Part shown: one piece after another, positions 9,399-17,941 of the stretch | How the letters are laid out: every line of letters begins with the position of its first letter | How positions within the stretch are numbered: position 1 is the stretch's first letter | Origin: JAPLJM01 sp963708515 | GTDB taxonomy: Bacteria > Desulfobacterota > Syntrophia > Syntrophales > Fen-1087 | Reading direction: 5' to 3' | Assembly (NCBI GenBank): GCA_963708515.1 | Contig: CAVPSX010000012.1 | Location: 124,001 to 188,000 of the forward strand | DNA length: 64,000 nt | Translations under genes and position numbers: made by a program | Notes under the pieces: generated by a model | What the model saw: the letters and a program-made list of their open reading frames with translations, nothing else | The model's database searches: none | Told to the model about the DNA's origin: nothing

Positions 9399-10409
9399 TC
9401 ATTCGTATCCCTCAGGGTTGTGTTTCTGCCAGTTCCAGGCGTCGCGAGCCATCTCATCGATGCCGCGCCCGGCTTTCCAGCCCAGCGCCTCATTGGCCCG
9501 TGAAGGATCCGCATAACTTGTTGCGATATCGCCGGGCCGGCGGGCGACGATTCTGTAGCGAAGGGGCTTCCCGACCGCTTTTTCGAAGGCTGCCACCATC
9601 TCCAGCACGCTGTAACCCCGGCCTGTGCCCAGATTGTAAACCTGCAGCCCGGGGTTGACAGACAGCAGTTCCAGCGCCCGCAGATGTCCCTGCGCCAGAT
9701 CAACGACATGGATGTAATCGCGGATCCCCGTGCCGTCCGGTGTCTCGTAGTCATTGCCGAAGACCAGCAGCTCTTGCAGTTTTCCGACAGCCACCTGTGT
9801 GATATAGGGTGCCAGGTTATTGGGGATGCCCCGTGGATCTTCACCGATTATCCCGCTGGGATGGGCGCCTACTGGATTGAAATAGCGCAGCAGGATCACG
9901 TTCCAGTCCTTTTCGGACCGATAGATGTCTGAGAGAATATGCTCGATCATCCATTTGGTTCTGCCGTAGGGATTGGTCGGTCCGGTTGGGGCGTCCTCGC
10001 GGATGGGGACCGTCGCTGAATCGCCATACACAGTGGATGATGAACTGAAGATGATGTTTCCAAGCCCGTGCTTTTTCATGGCCTCTAAGAGGGTCATCGT
10101 GCAGGTGAGATTGTTCTGATAATAGTCCAGCGGAAGGGCGACGGACTCTCCCACCGCCTTGAACCCTGCGAAATGAATGACGGCGCTGAAGCGATACTCT
10201 GCAAAAAGTGTATCCAGTATGTTGCGGTCGCGCAGGTCAGCCTGACAGAAGACAGGACGTTTCCGGGTAATTTCCTCGATGCGCCGGACGGCGGCTATCT
10301 TACTGTTGCAGAGATTATCGACAATGACCACCTCATAGCCCGCGTTGAGGAGTTCCACGCAGGTGTGGCTGCCGATATAGCCCGCCCCGCCGGTAACAAG
10401 TATTTTCAT
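9399..10409 (-). CDS. galE: UDP-glucose 4-epimerase
   Basis: A 336-residue SDR-type epimerase interconverting UDP-glucose and UDP-galactose with bound NAD. The N-terminal Rossmann motif is TGGAGYIGSH, the catalytic serine region is FSSSSTVYGD and the YxxxK motif is NPYGRTKWM. C-terminal substrate-binding blocks DGTGIRDYIHVVDLA and YNLGTGRGYSVLEM are intact. The start is the ATG at 10409; a TTG at 10412 in frame is less likely. It lies 68 nt downstream of enolase on the same strand and converges with plsB, whose stop is 21 nt away. It probably supplies UDP-galactose for lipopolysaccharide or other surface glycans. Confidence 0.95.
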   Translation of the reverse strand: MKILVTGGAGYIGSHTCVELLNAGYEVVIVDNLCNSKIAAVRRIEEITRKRPVFCQADLRDRNILDTLFAEYRFSAVIHFAGFKAVGESVALPLDYYQNNLTCTMTLLEAMKKHGLGNIIFSSSSTVYGDSATVPIREDAPTGPTNPYGRTKWMIEHILSDIYRSEKDWNVILLRYFNPVGAHPSGIIGEDPRGIPNNLAPYITQVAVGKLQELLVFGNDYETPDGTGIRDYIHVVDLAQGHLRALELLSVNPGLQVYNLGTGRGYSVLEMVAAFEKAVGKPLRYRIVARRPGDIATSYADPSRANEALGWKAGRGIDEMARDAWNWQKHNPEGYE

Positions 10410-10477
10410 CAATCAGCCCTTTTATTGCCAAAATATAATTCAGCGAAACTTTTTTCCATCGGTTATGCAATACCCTC

Positions 10478-11764
10478 TCAGCGAATGCTATAGAGGGCCG
10501 CCCGTCCCCGATAAACCGCCGCATTGCCCAGCTCCTCCTCGATCCTGAGCAACTGGTTGTATTTCGCCAGGCGCTCGCTGCGTGACAGGGAACCGCTTTT
10601 AATCTGGCCGCAATTAGCCGCCACGGCGACATCCGCAATGGTCGTATCTTCGGTCTCACCGGAACGGTGCGAAATGACCGTCGTGTAACCGGATTCCTTT
10701 GCCGTCTGAATCGTATCAAGGGTCTCCGTCAATGTGCCGATCTGGTTGAGCTTGATCAGGATCGAATTGGCCACGCCCATGGCGATGCCCTTTTCCAGCC
10801 TTTTCTTATTCGTGACGAAGATGTCGTCGCCCACAATCTGTATTTTGGATCCCAGGGCGTCGGTGAGCGTCTTCCAGCCTTCCCAGTCGTCTTCCGCCAG
10901 GCCGTCCTCGATCGAAACAATGGGATATTTTTTCACAAGGTCCTCGTAAAAGCGAACCATTTCTTCGGCTGTCTTATTCGGTTTCTTTTCCGCTGCCAGC
11001 GTGTATTTACCGTTTCGATAAAAAGAAGTGGCCGCCGGGTCAAGCGCGATGCAGATGTCCTTGCCGGGCTTGTATTTCGCCTTTTGAATCGCCTCCATGA
11101 TCACGCTAAGGGCCTCTTCGTTGGACTTGAGGTCGGGTGCGAAGCCGCCCTCATCGCCGACAGCCGTATTATATCCTTTGCTTTTGAGAACAGCCTTCAG
11201 GGCATGAAACACCTCGGCGCTCCAGCGCAGGGCCTCCCTGAAATTCGGCGCCCCCACGGGCATGATCATGAATTCCTGAAGATCGACATTATTGTCGGCG
11301 TGCTGTCCGCCGTTGATGATATTCATCATGGGGACAGGGATGTCTTTGGCCATGACGCCGCCGATGTACCGGTAAAGCGGCAGTTCGAGGGCGGCAGCCC
11401 CGGCCCGGGCGCAGGCCAGCGAGACACTCAGGATGGCATTGGCGCCGAGCCCGCTCTTGTTCGGTGTTCCATCCATGCGGATCATGGCTTCATCGATATC
11501 TCCCTGGTTCAGGCAATCCATTCCGATGATTTCCGGTCCGATTTTGTCTATCACGTTGCTGACGGCCTTCCTGACGCCCTTTCCGAGATAGCGTTTCCTG
11601 TCGCCGTCCCTAAGTTCGAGCATTTCATGTTCCCCGGTGGAGGCGCCGGACGGGACGGCTGCCCGGCCGGTACTCCCGGAGACCAGCGTGACTTCGGTTT
11701 CAATGGTTGGATTTCCCCTCGAATCGAGGATTTCTCTGGCATGAATATGGATAATTTCCGTCAT
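10478..11764 (-). CDS. eno: Enolase
   Basis: A 428-residue enolase converting 2-phosphoglycerate to PEP, the phosphoryl donor for the PTS enzymes nearby. Key motifs: HAREILDSRGNPT at the N-terminus, PSGASTGEHE, the metal-ligand strand VSIEDGLAEDDWEGWK, the catalytic-lysine region VSNSILIKLNQIGTLTET (seen as ANSILIKLNQIG) and the loop ISHRSGETEDT. The ATG at 11764 follows a strong GGGAGG site at a 7-nt distance. It is the first gene of an eno-galE pair on the minus strand, divergent from the TtcA-like gene. Confidence 0.97.
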   Translation of the reverse strand: MTEIIHIHAREILDSRGNPTIETEVTLVSGSTGRAAVPSGASTGEHEMLELRDGDRKRYLGKGVRKAVSNVIDKIGPEIIGMDCLNQGDIDEAMIRMDGTPNKSGLGANAILSVSLACARAGAAALELPLYRYIGGVMAKDIPVPMMNIINGGQHADNNVDLQEFMIMPVGAPNFREALRWSAEVFHALKAVLKSKGYNTAVGDEGGFAPDLKSNEEALSVIMEAIQKAKYKPGKDICIALDPAATSFYRNGKYTLAAEKKPNKTAEEMVRFYEDLVKKYPIVSIEDGLAEDDWEGWKTLTDALGSKIQIVGDDIFVTNKKRLEKGIAMGVANSILIKLNQIGTLTETLDTIQTAKESGYTTVISHRSGETEDTTIADVAVAANCGQIKSGSLSRSERLAKYNQLLRIEEELGNAAVYRGRAALYSIR

Positions 11765-11957
11765 TTGATATCCTCCCTGCAGGTGGTATTGTGATCACGA
11801 TTGTCTAGCAGCTTCTTATCCCACATGAAAAAAATATACAAGATCATTGTCATTAACGAAACGTGGAATGCGTCTTGATAAGATCGCGTAAGTCATGTAG
11901 GGTGGGCACAAGCATCGAGACGGAGACATCAGCAGGAAAGAGGAGAGGGCAGGGCGT

Positions 11958-12719
11958 TTGACCGGGGAGAAAAGAACGAAATTATTTTTACATTTGAAAA
12001 AATGGATGGAAAAGGCGATCATGGATTACGGCATGATCGATGCCGGAGATCGTCTCCTGGTAGGGGTATCCGGAGGGGCGGACAGCCTGGCGCTGTTGGA
12101 TCTGCTCAATTCGCCCATGATCTTCGTTCCTTCTTTTACCCTGCAGGTGGTCCATATTGATCCGGGCTTTGATCCCACGTACGAGGGTTACCGGATTCTT
12201 GAAGATTACCTGAAAGCGGGCGGTTATGATTATGTTATGGAAAAGACAGGGATAGGCCCGCTGGCCCACAGCGACTTCAACAAAAAGAACCCCTGCTTTC
12301 TGTGTTCGCGCCTGAGACGAAAGCGGATCTTCGAGATTGCCGCCGGGCGGGGATGCAATAAGATCGCCTTTGCGCATCACCGTGACGACATCGTTGAGAC
12401 CCTGCTGCTCAACATGTTCTACTCCCGGGAGATCAGCACCATGGTCCCGAATCAGAGCATTTTCGCCGGTGAGCTGCATATCATCCGGCCCCTGGCCTAC
12501 ATCCGGGAGGCGTTTGTGAAAAAATACGCCTGGGAGTGCCGGTTTCCGGCGATTGAAAACCGCTGCCCCACGAGCAAAACGTCGCGGCGGCTTTATATCA
12601 AGAACCTGCTCAATGAGCTTGAAAAAGAGAATAAGGACATCCGGCACAATATCTTCAGGTCCATGCATCACGTAAAACAGGATTATCTTTTGACAAAACC
12701 GGTGAAAAACATTGGCTAA
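11958..12719 (+). CDS. TtcA-family PP-loop ATPase (tRNA 2-thiocytidine synthesis type)
   Basis: A 253-residue PP-loop protein. The ATP motif is VGVSGGADSLALLDLL, and a cysteine pair is seen in NPCFLCSRLRRKRIFEIA, followed by KIAFAHHRDDIVETLLLNMFY. This is the TtcA pattern, in which the enzyme uses an Fe-S cluster to thiolate cytidine 32 of tRNA. The TTG start at 11958 is favoured by AGGAGAGGG directly upstream. The 3' end overlaps smpB by 8 nt, indicating coupling. A possible promoter upstream is TTGATA, 17 nt, TAGGGT near 11873-11901. Several TtcA-like paralogues exist, so the exact tRNA target is inferred. Confidence 0.8.
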   Translation: MTGEKRTKLFLHLKKWMEKAIMDYGMIDAGDRLLVGVSGGADSLALLDLLNSPMIFVPSFTLQVVHIDPGFDPTYEGYRILEDYLKAGGYDYVMEKTGIGPLAHSDFNKKNPCFLCSRLRRKRIFEIAAGRGCNKIAFAHHRDDIVETLLLNMFYSREISTMVPNQSIFAGELHIIRPLAYIREAFVKKYAWECRFPAIENRCPTSKTSRRLYIKNLLNELEKENKDIRHNIFRSMHHVKQDYLLTKPVKNIG

Positions 12720-13188
12720 GAAAGAGTCATCCGAAAAAAACATCTGTCAGAACAAAACAGCTCGCCTGAATTACTATATTGATGACACGTTCGAAGCGGG
12801 CATCGTTCTGGTGGGCACAGAAGTAAAGTCCCTGCGGGAGGGACGGGCCAACCTGAAGGACAGCTATGCGATGGTAAAGGATGAAGAAGTTTATCTTCAC
12901 GAGCTGCATATCAGCCCGTACACGCACGGCAACCGCTACAACCACGACCCCCTGCGGGTCCGGAAACTGCTGCTGCACAAACAGGAAATCCGCCGGCTTT
13001 ATGGAAAATCCAGGGAAAGGGGGCTGACGCTGGTGCCGCTCAAGATGTATTTCAAAAACGGCAAGGTCAAAGTCGAGATCGGCGTCGGCCGCGGCAAGAA
13101 ACTCCATGATAAACGCGAAGACCTCAAATTGAAAGAAGATCGGCGCGATATTGAGCGGGCCTTCCGTGCGAGAACACGGGACCGGTAG
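12712..13188 (+). CDS. smpB: SsrA-binding protein SmpB
   Basis: A 158-residue SmpB, the protein partner that delivers tmRNA to stalled ribosomes. Signature stretches: ICQNKTARLNYYIDDTFEAG, LVGTEVKSLREGRANLKDSY, ISPYTHGNRYNHDPLR and the basic tail KLKEDRRDIERAFR. The start is TTG at 12712 inside the end of the TtcA-like gene. Its RNA partner ssrA starts 87 nt downstream, so both parts of the trans-translation system are adjacent. Confidence 0.96.
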   Translation: MAKKESSEKNICQNKTARLNYYIDDTFEAGIVLVGTEVKSLREGRANLKDSYAMVKDEEVYLHELHISPYTHGNRYNHDPLRVRKLLLHKQEIRRLYGKSRERGLTLVPLKMYFKNGKVKVEIGVGRGKKLHDKREDLKLKEDRRDIERAFRARTRDR

Positions 13189-13208
13189 TTTCGGAAGTCA
13201 TTTCCAGC

Positions 13209-13237
13209 TTGACTTTATCACGCTCGGCGCATATACT
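13209..13237 (+). promoter_or_regulatory. Sigma-70-type promoter of ssrA
   Basis: TTGACT (13209-13214), a 17-nt spacer and TATACT (13232-13237). This is 5/6 plus 5/6 to consensus with ideal spacing, ending about 38 nt before the mature tmRNA 5' end, which suits a short processed leader. Confidence 0.75.
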
Positions 13238-13275
13238 ATGTTCGCTTATATGTTCTTTGAATCTCTCCAATTTAT

Positions 13276-13628
13276 GGGGGCGTCACGGTTTCGACGGGGA
13301 TAGTTGAAGCTGTAGAAGCGTACCGAGGTTCCTACAGGCCTCGTTAAACAGGTAGGAAAACTTTAATCGCAGACAACTACGATTACGCTTTAGCCGCTTA
13401 GACGGCTAACGTTCTGCCGGTTCTGCCTGCCGGGCCGAACAGAGCGTCGATCAGACAGGATAGTTGATCTCCTGCTCCCGACGGGAGAAAGGCGAAGTCA
13501 AAAGGGATAGTTCCTGATCAATCCTGCCTTTGGGAGTTTTCAGGAGCGAATGCAAATCAGAGGATACGTACGTAGAAACTGCAGTGGAATATTTTCGGAC
13601 GCGGGTTCGACTCCCGCCGCCTCCACCA
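13276..13628 (+). ncRNA. ssrA: Transfer-messenger RNA (tmRNA)
   Basis: The RNA starts GGGGGCG and ends CGCCTCCACCA with an encoded CCA; these ends pair as the acceptor stem. The 5' block with GGTTTCGACGGGG and the 3' T-arm GGGTTCGACTCCC are diagnostic. The tag reading frame begins at 13369 and encodes ADNYDYALAA before TAG at 13399-13401. The ALAA end is the usual ClpXP-type degron. The one-piece form is intact, with no sign of an integrated island at its 3' end. Downstream to 13804 no further gene is seen. Confidence 0.96.
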
Positions 13629-13804
13629 ATAATAACAATAATACCATATATTTAAATACAATCAGCCAGCCTCTGAATTCCATTGCTTCTCCCTTGCTAT
13701 CCGGGAAGAAGCGCACTTTTGAATCTTCTAAAACACGGGGAAACGGCACCGTCTTTATGCTATAAAACACTCCAATTATCCCTTTTTTATCTCCGAGGCG
13801 CCGC

Positions 13805-15646
13805 TTGGAACAGCAAATACCCTTTTCACCGTTGGATCGCCATTTTGCCCGCTTCCTGACATCGCTCACCGGCCAAAACCTGCCCGAGCTGTACTACGCA
13901 TCCGCACTACTGAGCCATCATGTTGCGGAAGGGCATGTCTGTCTTGATTTAAAGGTCTGGGAGCGTCGCCGGATCATAAGCGGTGGCGAACGCAGAGACG
14001 TTTTTACGGCGCCGAAACTGAAAGACTGGCAAACGAAATTGTCGCATTGTCCGGTGGTGGGCATGCCGGGGGAATTCAAGCCGCTCATTCTGGATGGGCA
14101 ATCCCGCCTTTATCTTTACCGCTACTGGGAATATGAGAGAATTCTGGCAGAAAGAATCAAGCGTCTCGCGCTCCATCCGCCCGCAACAATGATCCGGCGC
14201 CCTGATATCCGCGCCGTCGAGCGACTCTTTCCCGGAACCTTCGCACAGGAACCCGACTGGCGGAAGGTCGCCGCACTGATGGCCTGTTTTAAACCTTTTT
14301 TAGTCATTTCCGGCAGTCCCGGAACGGGTAAAACGACCACCGTTGCCGGAATCCTTGCCCTTCTTCTGGAACAGGCACCGGCAACAAAACAGAGAATAGC
14401 GCTCGCAGCGCCGACCGGAAAAGCCGCAGCCCGGCTTCAGGATGCGGTCAGATCGGCAAAGCAGACCCTTGTGTGTGACCTTTCGATCACAGCATGCATC
14501 CCGGAAAACGCCTCAACGGTTCACCGGCTTCTGGGAAGCCTCCCCGGGTCTCCCTCTTTCCGCCATCACCAGAAGAATCCCCTGCCCCTTGATATCGTGG
14601 TGGTTGATGAAGCATCCATGCTGGACCTGCCCCTGCTGTCAAAGCTGGTTCAGGCCATGCCGGATAACGCGAGATTAATCCTGCTCGGAGACAAGAACCA
14701 GTTGGCTTCCGTAGAGGCCGGCGCAGTCCTGGGGGATCTTTGCGGAGAATCTCCGGCCAATCTCTTCTCCCGCGATATGATTCAAGAGATCATGCCTTAT
14801 ACAAGCGGCAGCCTCTCTGATTATGTCGAAATAGCGGAAGCGCCGGGTATCTACGATTGTATCATTGAGCTCCGCAAGAATTACCGTTTCACAGGCCACA
14901 GCGGCATCGGCCAGGCAGGTGCGGCCGTGAACCGGGGGGAAGGGGTTCAGCTCTTGCAAGCCCTGACGGTATGTCCCGATGAGCATGTTTCCTGGTCCCC
15001 TTTACCAAAACCCAATCAACTTGAAGGGATCCTGAAAGCATTTGTCCTGAATGGTTTCCAAAATTATCTGAATCTGATTCATGCCGATGCGGCATGGGAT
15101 GATATTTTTGCAGCCTTTGAGCGTTTTCGGATTTTATGTGCCCTGCGGCAGGGTCCTTTCGGCGTTGCGGCCATCAATCAGCACATTGAAAATATTCTTG
15201 AGGCCGAACACCTCATCAGTCCCGGCAGGCCGTGCTATTGCGGCCAGCCCGTCATGATTACGCGTAACAACCCCCAGCTCAGGCTTTATAATGGAGATGT
15301 CGGATTGATCCTGGCCGATCCCGATAAAAAGGGCCGGCTATCAGCTGTTTTCCCTGATGGGGCCGGTCAGTACCGGCTGTTTTCCCCCCAGCGTCTGCCT
15401 GAATATGAAACGGTTTATGCCATGACGATCCACAAAAGCCAGGGATCCGAATTTGATGAGGTACTGCTTGTCCTGCCCGATCACGATGCGCCCATTTTGA
15501 CGCGCGAACTCACTTATACGGGGATAACCCGGGCGCGAAAACAGGTCCGGATATGGAGCGCTGAAGGTGTCTTTGTTTCAGCCGTATCGCGCTGCATTCA
15601 GCGAACTTCCGGCTTGCGGGATGCCCTGTGGAAAAACAGCAGTTGA
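13805..15646 (+). CDS. recD: Exodeoxyribonuclease V alpha subunit (RecD-type helicase)
   Basis: A 613-residue superfamily 1B helicase with the RecD N-terminal domain and all helicase motifs: Walker A ISGSPGTGKTTTVAG, Walker B VVDEASMLDLPLL, motif III LLGDKNQLASVEAGAVLGDL, motif V YAMTIHKSQGSEFDE and motif VI YTGITRARKQVRIW. The length equals classic RecD rather than the longer RecD2. RecD drives 5'-3' unwinding in RecBCD double-strand-break repair. The TTG start at 13805 follows GAGG by 6 nt. recB and recC are not adjacent: upstream is ssrA and downstream the PTS block, so the partners must be elsewhere if they exist. Confidence 0.92.
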   Translation: MEQQIPFSPLDRHFARFLTSLTGQNLPELYYASALLSHHVAEGHVCLDLKVWERRRIISGGERRDVFTAPKLKDWQTKLSHCPVVGMPGEFKPLILDGQSRLYLYRYWEYERILAERIKRLALHPPATMIRRPDIRAVERLFPGTFAQEPDWRKVAALMACFKPFLVISGSPGTGKTTTVAGILALLLEQAPATKQRIALAAPTGKAAARLQDAVRSAKQTLVCDLSITACIPENASTVHRLLGSLPGSPSFRHHQKNPLPLDIVVVDEASMLDLPLLSKLVQAMPDNARLILLGDKNQLASVEAGAVLGDLCGESPANLFSRDMIQEIMPYTSGSLSDYVEIAEAPGIYDCIIELRKNYRFTGHSGIGQAGAAVNRGEGVQLLQALTVCPDEHVSWSPLPKPNQLEGILKAFVLNGFQNYLNLIHADAAWDDIFAAFERFRILCALRQGPFGVAAINQHIENILEAEHLISPGRPCYCGQPVMITRNNPQLRLYNGDVGLILADPDKKGRLSAVFPDGAGQYRLFSPQRLPEYETVYAMTIHKSQGSEFDEVLLVLPDHDAPILTRELTYTGITRARKQVRIWSAEGVFVSAVSRCIQRTSGLRDALWKNSS

Positions 15647-15648
15647 TC

Positions 15649-15677
15649 TTGACAATTCACGGACAATCAATTAGCAT
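15649..15677 (+). promoter_or_regulatory. Promoter ahead of the EIIA-EIIB-EIIC block
   Basis: A perfect TTGACA at 15649-15654, a 17-nt spacer and TAGCAT at 15672-15677 (4/6). It begins 3 nt after the recD stop and lies 33 nt before the EIIA start, so the second PTS block probably has its own promoter. Confidence 0.65.
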
Positions 15678-15709
15678 GCGCTTCAAAATGGTCAGACAGG
15701 GGGCAAGTC

Positions 15710-16120
15710 ATGATCGGTGTATTGATAACCACCCACGGCAATCTGGGAAGTGAGTTCTTGAAGGTAGCAGAAATGATCAAGGGGACGCTGAAGAGCGTCA
15801 TGCATATATCCATGGACCAGACGATCGGTGTGGAAGATCTGACAAAGCAAATCACGGCGGCAGTCAAGAAACTGGATCAGGGGCAAGGGGTTTTGATTCT
15901 GACCGACCTGTTCGGCGGAACCCCCTCAAACCTGTCCCTGTCTCTGCTCAAGGCAGGGAAGGTGGAAGTGGTCACGGGCGTCAATCTGCCCATGCTGCTG
16001 AAACTGACCGATATCAGGGAAACAATGAATCTTCAAGAATTTGCCAACCATATCAAGGATTACGGAAGAAAAAATATCTACCTGGCCAGCGAAATTCTAA
16101 AAAAGAAAGTCGCAGACTGA
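15710..16120 (+). CDS. PTS mannose-family EIIA component
   Basis: A 136-residue EIIA-Man domain as a separate protein. The phosphohistidine is His9 in VLITTHGNLGSEFLK; the DLFGGTPSNLSLSLL block is conserved. It accepts phosphate from HPr and passes it to EIIB. The gene starts a run of PTS genes and is followed after 87 nt by EIIB. In deltaproteobacteria such EIIA proteins commonly have regulatory rather than transport roles, but here the whole set of components is present in the window. Confidence 0.92.
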   Translation: MIGVLITTHGNLGSEFLKVAEMIKGTLKSVMHISMDQTIGVEDLTKQITAAVKKLDQGQGVLILTDLFGGTPSNLSLSLLKAGKVEVVTGVNLPMLLKLTDIRETMNLQEFANHIKDYGRKNIYLASEILKKKVAD

Positions 16121-16207
16121 CCCTTCTGCGCGACATCAGTGTGTGTGGCGGCCGGTCGGCAGCCTGATGGACGGCGTGACAAATCATACCTTAGTAGGTG
16201 TACGGGA

Positions 16208-16696
16208 ATGGATATTGCGCTCGTGCGCGTTGATAATCGTTTGATTCACGGTCAAATTCTGGAGGCCTGGGTCCCTTTCACCAAATCATCCACGATCATC
16301 GTCGTTGACGATCATGTGGCCAGCGACTTCTTCAGAGAAACAGTCATTAAAATGGCGGTGCCGCGCGCCGTCGAAGTGATCATCAGCAATGTCGAGGATT
16401 TCGCAAGCCATTTCAAATTCCGCAAAGGTCAGGGCAAAAAAGCCATTGTCCTTTTTTCCGCCATTGCCGATGCCCTGCGAGCCTTCCAGGGGGGGTTTGC
16501 CTTTGACAGGCTCAACATCGGCAATGTCTACTGTGAAGAATGCCTTAAGCAATGTTCGCCCTCCGTCATGCTGGGCGAGGAAGATGTAAAAACAATCAGA
16601 ATCCTGATGGACCGGGGTGTCAATATTGATGTGCGGTGTGTGCCGAGAGAAAAACCGATCAATATCCGTGAGCTGCTCACGATGATCGGTGCCTGA
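16208..16696 (+). CDS. PTS mannose/fructose/sorbose-family EIIB component
   Basis: A 162-residue EIIB. The N-terminal motif ALVRVDNRLIHGQILEAWVP carries the phosphohistidine His14. The frame is open back to a GTG at 16139, but the ATG at 16208 places the conserved motif at the usual N-terminal position and follows a GGGA. It receives phosphate from EIIA and phosphorylates the sugar carried by EIIC/EIID. EIIC follows after 44 nt. Confidence 0.92.
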   Translation: MDIALVRVDNRLIHGQILEAWVPFTKSSTIIVVDDHVASDFFRETVIKMAVPRAVEVIISNVEDFASHFKFRKGQGKKAIVLFSAIADALRAFQGGFAFDRLNIGNVYCEECLKQCSPSVMLGEEDVKTIRILMDRGVNIDVRCVPREKPINIRELLTMIGA

Positions 16697-16740
16697 TAAC
16701 ACCGATTGTCGGCGAAACCATCTGCCTATGGTCTTTTATC

Positions 16741-17463
16741 GTGAACGCTGATGGGCTTATCATGTTATGGAAAGCGATGATGGTCTCCCTGGCCGGTGGA
16801 GCCCTTTGCCTGGACCGGATCTTCATGCAGGTCATGATATCGAGACCGGTCGTTGCAGGTCCGCTGACAGGATGGATGCTCAACGATCTGTACACCGGTC
16901 TTCTCTGCGGCGCACTGATCGAACTGCTCTGGATCGACCGCCTCCCCATCGGGAAGTATGTCCCCCCAAACGAGACCATGACGACCGTGATTGTTACGGC
17001 CGCAGCGGTCGGCGCCGGCGAATATCTCGGACAGCCATCCCGCGAGCTGACCGTCTTCGCATTGCTTACCTTTCTGCCCCTGGGGTATGCGGGCCAGCAG
17101 CTCGACACCTGGATCATCAGCTCGAATGAAGGACTTGCTAAAAAAGCCGTCAATCTGGCGGAGAAAGCCGATATTCGCGGTATCGAAAGGCTGCACTTGC
17201 AGGCCCTGATGAAATCTTTCATCTCATCTGTCGTTTTTATATTTATTGCCGTCATGATTGGAACATGGCTGCTCATCGCGGTTTTCCCTCTGGCGCCGCC
17301 GTTTGTCCGCCGGGGCCTGACGCTCAGCTATTTTTTCATCCCCTTGCTGGGCATTGCCGTCGCCCTGACAACCATTAAACGGCAGGGCGCGGTCGGAGTC
17401 TTTTGTGCGGCCTTTATTGCGATGCTCATCATCTGGGAATGGACCTATGGTTTCTCAAGGTGA
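16741..17463 (+). CDS. PTS mannose/fructose/sorbose-family EIIC component
   Basis: A 240-residue membrane protein of the EIIC-Man family. Characteristic sequence: RIFMQVMISRPVVAGPLTGW, LLCGALIELLWIDRLPIGKY and PPNETMTTVIVTAAAV, with further membrane segments at about 165-240. The start is GTG at 16741, with an ATG at 16762 as alternative. It forms the transport channel with EIID, which here is encoded 12 kb upstream. The 3' end overlaps rimI by 17 nt. Confidence 0.88.
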   Translation: MNADGLIMLWKAMMVSLAGGALCLDRIFMQVMISRPVVAGPLTGWMLNDLYTGLLCGALIELLWIDRLPIGKYVPPNETMTTVIVTAAAVGAGEYLGQPSRELTVFALLTFLPLGYAGQQLDTWIISSNEGLAKKAVNLAEKADIRGIERLHLQALMKSFISSVVFIFIAVMIGTWLLIAVFPLAPPFVRRGLTLSYFFIPLLGIAVALTTIKRQGAVGVFCAAFIAMLIIWEWTYGFSR

Positions 17464-17941
17464 GCCTTTGCATAACATTGAGATTCGGAAAATGATCGTG
17501 GCGGATGTGCCCGTTGTAACAGCCCTTGATCGTGCAGAGGATCCGGAGCCCTGGACGGAGGATATTTTCCGGCGGGAGCTGCAATTGCCCCTGTCTTATA
17601 CCCTGTTGGCAGTCGACACGCGTGAACAGGTAGAGAGGGTCGCCGGCTTTATCACCTACTGGATGGCGGCGGATGAAGTACAGCTCCATAAAATTGTCGT
17701 CAGCCGGCCTCTTCAGCGGTGCGGTGTTGCCAGGCGTTTGCTGCGGGAGATGACGGAGCAGGCATTGGCGCGAAACCTGACCAGGGTGACACTGGAGGTT
17801 CGACGCAGCAATGAAGCGGCCTTGGCGCTCTATAAAAAATTCGGATATCTGGTCGTGGCTGTCAGGAAGGGCTATTACGATGAAGTTGGGGAAGACGCCC
17901 TGATCATGTCCGCGGAACTACGTCCTGGGGCTGGTGATTAG
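17447..17941 (+). CDS. rimI: Ribosomal protein S18-alanine N-acetyltransferase
   Basis: A 164-residue GNAT acetyltransferase matching RimI: EPWTEDIFRRELQ near the N-terminus, the acetyl-CoA loop VSRPLQRCGVARRLLREM, then TLEVRRSNEAALALYKKFGY. RimI acetylates the N-terminal alanine of S18; rpsR itself is in this window at 34.6 kb. The ATG at 17447 overlaps the EIIC gene. A TTG at 17468 after AGGTGAG is an alternative start. The stop abuts pyrK. Confidence 0.85.
   Translation: MVSQGEPLHNIEIRKMIVADVPVVTALDRAEDPEPWTEDIFRRELQLPLSYTLLAVDTREQVERVAGFITYWMAADEVQLHKIVVSRPLQRCGVARRLLREMTEQALARNLTRVTLEVRRSNEAALALYKKFGYLVVAVRKGYYDEVGEDALIMSAELRPGAGD

Noticed and set aside
10667..11794. A 375-codon plus-strand frame antisense to enolase
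   Set aside because: Enolase on the minus strand is certain; the antisense translation has no family features.
13629..13804. Integrated island at the 3' end of ssrA
   Set aside because: There is no integrase, no repeated ssrA end, and recD follows directly with ordinary composition.
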